From: Cryomorphaceae bacterium
GTDB lineage: Bacteria > Bacteroidota > Bacteroidia > Flavobacteriales_D > Crocinitomicaceae
Length of the DNA stretch: 8,548 bases
Direction: 5' to 3'
NCBI GenBank assembly: GCA_027485365.1
Contig: JAIXRD010000306.1
Coordinates: 1 to 8,548, forward strand
The first letter of the stretch is position 1. Every line of letters starts with the position of its first letter. A program made the position numbers and the translations under genes. The notes under the pieces were generated by a model. It was not told the origin of the DNA. It did no database searches and worked only from the letters and a program-made list of their open reading frames with translations. This document shows, piece by piece, positions 1 through 5,869 of the stretch.

Positions 1-1009
1 CCAAATTAGAGGCATCCGTGGTGACATTTGCTGCACTTTGTAGGCGTTCATCGAAGGCTTCTGTTGTATGTTCTGTTTTGTTTCTTGCCAACTCCATTTG
101 AATATCATCTCGCTTCCAAACTAAGGTTATTAACGCTATAAGCCCCAATGCAAACACAACATTTAATCGCACCTTAAAAATCACTAAAGCAAGTACTATG
201 ATTGCACCAAAAACACTTAACCATGCCGCACGTGTATATGAAAAATACAAGCCTAACATAATAATCAAAAACAAGAGCCCTAAAATAAATGATAGCAATG
301 GGGATTGTTTTTTCATTAGAAATAGCATGACAGGAAAGGGAACAACCAAGGCCACCGCCGCACCATAAATTGTATGGTCCTTGTAAAACGGGGACATTAC
401 CCAATGACTTTCTTTTTCACCAAAGCCATAACTCGCATGATTTAACAAGGTAAATAGTATAACCAGAACGGTACCAATCGTTAACAACCAAAAAAACCGA
501 GAAATTGATTTTTCCTTGTATAACAAGACCGTACCAAAAAACAATACTGGAACGATGAACCATAACCGAGACAATACTGATTTAAAGGAAACGACGGGAT
601 GTGTACTGGTAATGCTGCAAATAATTAACCACGCCAAATAACCTACTAATATTAAAACAAGCGGGTGCCTAAAAAACTGAGGGTCTATTAATTTTGATTT
701 CAATTGATAAAATGCAAATAGAAGCATCAATCCAAATAACAAGGGTTCTGTTGGAACAAAAAGTCCAAATTGATCCGTGTATTCTTCAATATTAATTGAA
801 AGTGGGGCAAAAAAAACAATCGATTGAAATAGCAATTCAATGTGGTAAATTGCCGTGTAACAAACTGCTAGAATTATTGGAATGGAAAGAAGATAAAGCC
901 AATCAACATAGAAGGCTAACCCCATAAGCAATCCAATAGCTGATCCAGCAATCGTTAATAAACCCGTATTTAACCTTAAGAGGCCCGAAGTTCCTTGTAT
1001 TTCTCCCAC
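1..1009 (-). CDS. O-antigen ligase / Wzy-type polymerase family membrane protein (C-terminus outside window)
   Basis: This open frame gives 336 residues before the left edge and has no stop in the window. It is strongly hydrophobic, with about nine or ten membrane helices. Two family marks of the Wzy_C/O-antigen ligase superfamily are visible: 'SPFYKDHTIYG' (206-216) before a helix, and 'YTRAAWLS' (258-265), equivalent to the family's 'SRgaWl' motif. After W298 a polar segment begins, as expected for the large periplasmic loop. Such proteins polymerise or ligate lipid-linked glycan units on the periplasmic side of the inner membrane. Beside a flippase and a Wzz-like protein, a Wzy polymerase is the likelier role, but a WaaL-type ligase cannot be excluded. 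The start is uncertain. GTG at 1007-1009 overlaps the preceding gene by 34 bases and keeps a complete first helix; ATG at 923-925 would cut that helix. Confidence 0.85.
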   Translation of the reverse strand, partial: MGEIQGTSGLLRLNTGLLTIAGSAIGLLMGLAFYVDWLYLLSIPIILAVCYTAIYHIELLFQSIVFFAPLSINIEEYTDQFGLFVPTEPLLFGLMLLFAFYQLKSKLIDPQFFRHPLVLILVGYLAWLIICSITSTHPVVSFKSVLSRLWFIVPVLFFGTVLLYKEKSISRFFWLLTIGTVLVILFTLLNHASYGFGEKESHWVMSPFYKDHTIYGAAVALVVPFPVMLFLMKKQSPLLSFILGLLFLIIMLGLYFSYTRAAWLSVFGAIIVLALVIFKVRLNVVFALGLIALITLVWKRDDIQMELARNKTEHTTEAFDERLQSAANVTTDASNL

Positions 1010-1968
1010 AACAACAAAGAAAATAGACCTATGAAAAATGCCGCGACAGTAGATACTAAAATAATAACCGATCTTTTTGGTTTCTCTTTTTTATCCGCTT
1101 TAACCGCACGCTCTACAATAAACTTATGATTGAACTTGGTATTTGCATCAGACTCCGCTTGCTCATACGAGATATTAAAATCTTCTATTTTCACAATTTT
1201 TTCATTCCGCATATATTCCAGTCCGTCATACATCGCCCCATATTTCATATTGACATCGATCTTCTTTTTTAATTCAGCTCTGTCTTCCGGATTTTTAGAA
1301 TCAACGTATGCTTGGAATAAATTTGAACGAACATCTAAGGCTATAACGCCTAAATCAGCCAAGCTATCTAACTTTCTTAAAATAGCATCTCTATCCCGTT
1401 TCATTTGAGCCAATTTACGCTCATTTACCTTAAAGGCTGGAACGGTGCGCTCTGCAATCATCTCATTCTTTACCGTATCAATCAAATCGACAATTTTATT
1501 TGCAATTTTAGCCGCTAAAGCCGGATTTTCATCAAGCACATCGATTCGAATAGAACCGAAGCGCGTGCGATTGAATGAAATATGATTGTTGTAGGCCTCA
1601 TTCAATTTGAAATATTTATTCGCGCCATTGGCATTAATTTCGTAATGTTTCATAAGATCAAATTCGGTGACTACCTTATCTCGAATCCTAGAGCTTTGAA
1701 GAATTTGTACCAATTGTTCTGCCTGCTCTTCTTCACCGAAATCCATTGCTGCTGCTTTAGCATTTCGTTGCTCAGAGAAAGACACGCTACTTGTCGCTGC
1801 TGGAAAAACAACCGCAGTACTTAAATATAATGGGGTCATTAAAAAAGCAACAACTCCAGAAAACACTGCCGCGGCGAACGTAAATAACAGAAGTTTTTTT
1901 CGATTAATCCAAATAAACTGAATTAATCCCTCACTTGCATTTTTTAAGCCTTCTTGTTGATTATTCAT
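976..1968 (-). CDS. Wzz-like polysaccharide copolymerase (chain length determinant family)
   Basis: The 330-residue protein has the typical Wzz layout: a short cytoplasmic N-terminus, a first membrane helix at about 25-45 followed by 'TPLYLSTAVVFPA', a long charged and partly coiled-coil periplasmic part (about 60-295), and a second helix at about 299-321 ending in a short basic tail. The stretch 'AVKADKKEKPKRS' before the second helix corresponds to the proline-containing segment of this family. No cytoplasmic tyrosine kinase domain follows, so this is a co-polymerase without a fused BY-kinase. The inferred role is control of chain length, or assembly of the polysaccharide made by the neighbouring Wzy-type protein. 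It starts at ATG, 66 bases after the flippase gene, with an A/T-rich leader and no Shine-Dalgarno site. Its last bases probably overlap the next gene. Confidence 0.87.
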   Translation of the reverse strand: MNNQQEGLKNASEGLIQFIWINRKKLLLFTFAAAVFSGVVAFLMTPLYLSTAVVFPAATSSVSFSEQRNAKAAAMDFGEEEQAEQLVQILQSSRIRDKVVTEFDLMKHYEINANGANKYFKLNEAYNNHISFNRTRFGSIRIDVLDENPALAAKIANKIVDLIDTVKNEMIAERTVPAFKVNERKLAQMKRDRDAILRKLDSLADLGVIALDVRSNLFQAYVDSKNPEDRAELKKKIDVNMKYGAMYDGLEYMRNEKIVKIEDFNISYEQAESDANTKFNHKFIVERAVKADKKEKPKRSVIILVSTVAAFFIGLFSLLLWEKYKELRAS

Positions 1969-2034
1969 GTATGAAAAATTGTGCTGCGAAGATACAGCTA
2001 TTCAAAGACTTGTAAAAACGATAACCTATCAATA

Positions 2035-3483
2035 TTATTGAGCTTCCTCTTTTAATTGCCAAATCTTTCGAAGGGACTTAAGATCAACTATTGAAAATAA
2101 AAAGGCAAAAACACAGACTATTAAAACATCCGCCAAGAATGTTTGAGGCATTGAAGAACCTAAATTAAGTGTCATTTTTATTGCAAACAAAGAAGATATG
2201 AAGGCAATAAAAGCCAGTAAGGATTTAACGCTAAAATAAATGTGTACCTTTTTTGCCGATATTATCACGAGTAAAAAAGACACCACCGCTTGCGTGATTA
2301 ATGCAGCAATGGCACAGCCTACGGCCCCGTATAAAGGAATTAAAAATATATTAAAACATACGGAAATAATAACCCCAATTAAGGCCGAAAGATTTAAGGC
2401 TCGTAAAAACCCACCTGCCGTTAATAAGGTCCCGAAAATAAAATTGAAACTCATCGCCATGAAAGCAATCATTAAATAAACAAACACGGTAATTGACTGA
2501 TCATCAACTTTATCTCCATAAATAAATTGGAGAAGAAAAGGCCCGTTATACATGGAAACAAACATAATCCCAATGGCCCCTCCAATTAAAAGCTTACCTG
2601 AAACTTGAACCAACTCACTTAATTCTTGGCTCCGCTGATGAATCATTCTACTAAATACAGGAAACAATAGACCAGCGAAAATCATCCCTAGCATATAAAA
2701 AGCATCTAACAAGCGATATCCCTGAGCATAAATTCCCGCTTGATAATTGCCGTCTTGAGCAATTTGCTTCAAGAGTACTACATCCGAACGGTTGTATAAT
2801 AGCATTAAGAGTACTAACAAAGCAAAAGGAGCACTTCTTTTCAAAATATTGATTATATAAACAGCATCAAATACCGGGATTATGGATTTTATCTCATTTC
2901 GAATCAACCAACTTGCTAAAAGAAAGGTGACGAAATAACATGCCGTTTGTGCAAGCACAAAATTATTGATGGTTATACTTGGTATTGAAAACAATAGCCC
3001 TGACCCCATGATCATGATAAGTAAAGCTCGGTCCAATACTGAAATAAACGTATCTGTTTTAAATAAATGCAAACCGGCAAACAAACTTCTAATAAAGGCT
3101 ATGGATTGAATTAAAAATTGATTTAACACAAGAAGGCTTAATAACATATACTGACTGGGAGCTATATTTATAAGCCAGGCAGTGCCAAAAACCGATATGG
3201 CGTAACATAAAAACAGGATGAGTCTTAAATAGAAAACTCGACTAACATGTTGATTTAATTGTGATTCATCTTGAGCAATATACCGCGTAGTAAAATTGTT
3301 AATGCCAAGATCAAGAAAAATATTAAAAACTAAGGTAAGTGTTAATAAGACAAAATATTGTCCATAGACTTCATTTCCCAATACACGTTGAACACCCGCA
3401 TCAATAACTAGAACTGAAATGGGTTTTATCAAAAGGTTTAAAGAAAGAGACAGTGCTAAACTCGAAAAGAATCGCTTTTGCAT
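2035..3483 (-). CDS. Wzx-type polysaccharide flippase (MOP superfamily)
   Basis: This 482-residue, highly hydrophobic protein has about 14 predicted membrane helices, the usual number and length for the polysaccharide biosynthesis branch of the MOP/MATE-like flippases. Recognisable marks are the N-terminal stretch 'GNEVYGQYFVLLTLTLVFN' (36-54), 'DLGINNFTTRYIA' (58-70), a charged position inside the mid helix region ('NRSDVVLL', 231-238), and 'NIFLIPLYGAVGCAIAALITQ' split over 378-398, which matches the family's 'N.iLip.yG..Gaa.at' pattern. It should move undecaprenyl-linked oligosaccharide units across the inner membrane for the polymerase encoded downstream. The ATG lies 16 bases after the response regulator stop, so cotranscription is expected. 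A possible internal promoter sits in that gap. The substrate glycan cannot be read from the sequence. Confidence 0.9.
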   Translation of the reverse strand: MQKRFFSSLALSLSLNLLIKPISVLVIDAGVQRVLGNEVYGQYFVLLTLTLVFNIFLDLGINNFTTRYIAQDESQLNQHVSRVFYLRLILFLCYAISVFGTAWLINIAPSQYMLLSLLVLNQFLIQSIAFIRSLFAGLHLFKTDTFISVLDRALLIMIMGSGLLFSIPSITINNFVLAQTACYFVTFLLASWLIRNEIKSIIPVFDAVYIINILKRSAPFALLVLLMLLYNRSDVVLLKQIAQDGNYQAGIYAQGYRLLDAFYMLGMIFAGLLFPVFSRMIHQRSQELSELVQVSGKLLIGGAIGIMFVSMYNGPFLLQFIYGDKVDDQSITVFVYLMIAFMAMSFNFIFGTLLTAGGFLRALNLSALIGVIISVCFNIFLIPLYGAVGCAIAALITQAVVSFLLVIISAKKVHIYFSVKSLLAFIAFISSLFAIKMTLNLGSSMPQTFLADVLIVCVFAFLFSIVDLKSLRKIWQLKEEAQ

Positions 3484-3487
3484 GCCT

Positions 3488-3514
3488 CAAAGGTAGGTGT
3501 TATTTAATAATCAA
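3488..3514 (-). promoter_or_regulatory. candidate Bacteroidota-type promoter before the flippase gene
   Basis: Reading the minus strand, an exact TAnnTTTG box (TACCTTTG, 3488-3495) lies four bases before the flippase ATG. A TTG (3512-3514) lies 16 bases upstream of it. The known Bacteroidota promoter has a -33 TTG/TTTG and a -7 TAnnTTTG about 17-23 bases apart, so the spacing here is one base short. If it is used, transcription would begin at or very near the ATG, giving an almost leaderless message. It may be a chance match in AT-rich DNA. Confidence 0.25.
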
Positions 3515-4189
3515 TTTAAAGCCGATGCCATGGATATTCATGATTTCAATATTCGGGTCCTCACTCAGAAGCTTTCTAAGTTTAGCGATATATACATCCA
3601 TACTTCTCCCGTTAAAGTAATTATCATCTCCCCATATAGCTCTCAAGGTCGCTTGGCGATCAAGAACTTCATTGATATTTCGAACCAAAAGCGTTAACAG
3701 TGCATTTTCCTTCGTCGTTAATTTCTTTTCGCCATCTTTTGTATATAGAATACTTTTATTTGGATCGAAATCTAACGAACCGATGGATAATTTTTCGTCT
3801 TTAACCAAAGAATTATCTCCTGTCCTTCTCATTATTGCTTGTATTCTCGCAATCAGTTCTTCCATCGCGAAGGGCTTCGTAAGATAATCATCAGCACCCA
3901 ACTCAAATCCTTTCAATTTATCATCCTTCATGCTTTTAGCCGTTAGGAATAAAATTGGTGTTTTTTTATCGGTAAGTCGGATTTCTTTAGCTACAGAAAA
4001 CCCATCCTTCTCCGGCATCATAACATCCAAAATGATAAAATCTATAGCATTATTAAATGAGTGATAATAGGAAATTGCTTCTTCTCCATTTTTAACCCAT
4101 TTTGTTTGGAATCCTTTAGAATTAAGATATGTGGATAATAAAGCCCCTAGGTTTTCATCGTCCTCCGCTAATAAAAAATGTTGTTTCAT
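3500..4189 (-). CDS. OmpR/PhoB-family response regulator (RprY-like)
   Basis: The 229-residue protein has a complete receiver domain (1-120) and a winged-helix DNA-binding domain (about 133-229). All key receiver residues are present: acidic pocket E9/D10/D11, phospho-acceptor D55 in 'ILDVMMP', T83 in 'FLTAK', Y102 and K105 in 'DYLTKPF'. The C-terminal domain carries 'WGDDNYFNGRSMDVYIAKL' (186-204), a signature I associate with Bacteroidota regulators of the RprY type. It is not a PorX-like regulator, because there is no PglZ-type domain. The gene follows the kinase after only five bases, so the two form a cognate pair. It starts at ATG. Its targets are unknown; the flippase gene 16 bases downstream makes the polysaccharide operon a natural candidate. 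Confidence 0.95.
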   Translation of the reverse strand: MKQHFLLAEDDENLGALLSTYLNSKGFQTKWVKNGEEAISYYHSFNNAIDFIILDVMMPEKDGFSVAKEIRLTDKKTPILFLTAKSMKDDKLKGFELGADDYLTKPFAMEELIARIQAIMRRTGDNSLVKDEKLSIGSLDFDPNKSILYTKDGEKKLTTKENALLTLLVRNINEVLDRQATLRAIWGDDNYFNGRSMDVYIAKLRKLLSEDPNIEIMNIHGIGFKLIIK

Positions 4190-4194
4190 TGTTT

Positions 4195-5808
4195 TTATTT
4201 AAATATTAACTCAAATACCGTTCCTTTTCCTACTTCACTTTCTACATGAATCTTCCAACCATGGGCATCAGAAATTGCTTTAACGTAACTTAAACCTAAT
4301 CCGAATCCCTTTACATTATGAATGTCCCCCGTCGGGACACGATATAAATTATCAAAAATTTTAGGTAAATACTCTTTAGGTATTCCAATTCCTTGGTCTT
4401 TAACGAACAAGTGAATGTTATTATTTTGGTAACTAATTAAAATATTAATTATGGGACTTTGTGGAGAATATTTACATGCGTTTTCTAATAAGTTTGCAAT
4501 TAAATTCGTGAGGTGTAATTTATCCGCAATCAATTCAATGGGTTCTCCCTTTTGTTCGATCAAAATGGTAGGTCTATTCGTTTTTTTAAATGTCGCGATC
4601 TCAACTTGTTTTTGAATTATCTCATAGAGATTTACTACTTCCTTATTAAGCACTAAATCTCCTTTAGAGATTAATGCACTCTGAAGAATACCCTCTACCA
4701 AATTACCAAGACGCTTATTCTCTTCCTCTATCATTTTAATGTAAGGTGAAATTTCTTGGGTAGTTGGGTGCGACACTACATCTTTATCACTTAAGGCTTG
4801 GCAAGCCAATGAAATCGTAGAAATCGGTGTTTTAAATTCATGAGTCATGTTGGAAATAAAATTCGATTTGATCTCTGACACTTCCTTTTGTTCTTTTATC
4901 GTACGAATCAAAAAAAACAAGGTAGAAATCATCAAAAAGCCCAATAGACCAGTAATAATAAAATACGACTTCATTCCTTTTAGCAAAAAGGATCGTTCTT
5001 TTGGAAAATAAATGGTTAGATACAACTTTTCGTTGATTTTATCTGTTGGGAAGAGCACCGTAGAAAAGCCCTTTACACGCTGTTTTCTGGTAGTATAGGT
5101 CGCGTTTTGGCCATTAAACTTTAAGGGTGTGCCTTCTTCTAAGGCTATTGTAAATTGATAATTCGTTGGGAGATCTTGGCGTTTAAGTTCGGTTAATATA
5201 ACAGAATCAAGTAATGCTAAATTCATGCGCTGTTGAGGCTTATTGTAAACGTTCTCTTTAAAGGCTTGAAGCATTAATTCATTCATGAATTTTGCTTTTT
5301 TAAAAATATGTTGCAAGAGTTTTTGATTAAGGTGAATTGTAATATTCTCAGATACTTGAGTATTACCGTTCTTGGAGGATGACACGAAATCTTGCAATTG
5401 ACGAACATCCTTAATAAGCGTGGTTTGTTCTGTTCTGACGCCAGAAAGCGTATCACGAGTAGACCCTTTAATAACTAAATAGGGTTCTATTCTATTGTTA
5501 ATGACGATACTGGTATCCTTAATGGATATTTGTTGGTTTGAAGCCAACATCCCTTCGAATTCACGTTCAATGATTTTTTTGTATTGAGCACTAAAATCCT
5601 GACGAATAATGGAGTTATACCGTTGATTATCTATTAGCTTTTCATGAATATAACCGATCTTCTCAACCGTACGAACCGCCTCATTATTAAAGCTGGTTTT
5701 TTTTTGACTATACAATTGAATTAATTGAAATAACTCATATATTCCAAGCACTCCCACTAAGACAATAGCAGATGTAGTCAGAAACTTAATACGTACTTTA
5801 TTTATCAC
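4195..5808 (-). CDS. membrane sensor histidine kinase (RprX-like)
   Basis: This 537-residue HisKA-type kinase has a first membrane helix at about 9-30, a periplasmic region of roughly 250 residues, and a second helix at about 281-302. The catalytic part is complete: H-box 'MTHEFKTP' with H323, N-box 'IANLLENACKYS' (437-448), G1 'DQGIGIP' (471-477), F-box 'IFDNLYR' (484-490) and G2 'GFGLGLS' (501-507). It should autophosphorylate on H323 and pass phosphate to D55 of the regulator encoded five bases downstream. I recognise no named sensor domain (PAS, CHASE, HAMP) between the helices, so the signal is unknown. The start is GTG at 5806-5808; an in-frame TAG at 5818-5820 rules out a longer form. 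A T9 run on the plus strand (A9 in the message) lies just after the first helix. Confidence 0.94.
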   Translation of the reverse strand: MINKVRIKFLTTSAIVLVGVLGIYELFQLIQLYSQKKTSFNNEAVRTVEKIGYIHEKLIDNQRYNSIIRQDFSAQYKKIIEREFEGMLASNQQISIKDTSIVINNRIEPYLVIKGSTRDTLSGVRTEQTTLIKDVRQLQDFVSSSKNGNTQVSENITIHLNQKLLQHIFKKAKFMNELMLQAFKENVYNKPQQRMNLALLDSVILTELKRQDLPTNYQFTIALEEGTPLKFNGQNATYTTRKQRVKGFSTVLFPTDKINEKLYLTIYFPKERSFLLKGMKSYFIITGLLGFLMISTLFFLIRTIKEQKEVSEIKSNFISNMTHEFKTPISTISLACQALSDKDVVSHPTTQEISPYIKMIEEENKRLGNLVEGILQSALISKGDLVLNKEVVNLYEIIQKQVEIATFKKTNRPTILIEQKGEPIELIADKLHLTNLIANLLENACKYSPQSPIINILISYQNNNIHLFVKDQGIGIPKEYLPKIFDNLYRVPTGDIHNVKGFGLGLSYVKAISDAHGWKIHVESEVGKGTVFELIFK

Positions 5809-5869
5809 AACAAGGCACTAAGTTCTGCATGAAAAAAACAAATGTGAAGCCTGTTAACTTTTTTTAAGA

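Noticed and set aside
174..404. 76-residue open frame on the minus strand
   Set aside because: It is a shifted frame inside the Wzy-like gene, whose own frame is open through the region and carries family motifs.
1130..1824. Plus-strand open frames of 80-92 residues opposite the Wzz-like gene
   Set aside because: They are antisense shadows of a well-supported gene, with no promoter or domain evidence.
2012..2034. Short hairpin (GATA-GGT-TATC) followed by five T after the flippase stop, suggesting a terminator
   Set aside because: The stem is only four or five weak pairs. The downstream gene belongs to the same pathway, so termination here is unlikely.
1969..2034. TATCTTCG as a -7 box for a promoter before the Wzz-like gene
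   Set aside because: It has one mismatch from TAnnTTTG and no TTG/TTTG at the needed upstream distance.
3500..5808. PorX/PorY two-component system that controls T9SS genes
   Set aside because: The regulator is a 229-residue OmpR-type protein with a winged helix and no PglZ-like domain, so it is not PorX.
5809..5869. Possible terminator between the secreted protein and the kinase (A7 ... AACA/TGTT ... T7)
   Set aside because: Pairing is almost only A-U, with a bulge and a long loop. It is not convincing, although a transcript boundary here remains possible.
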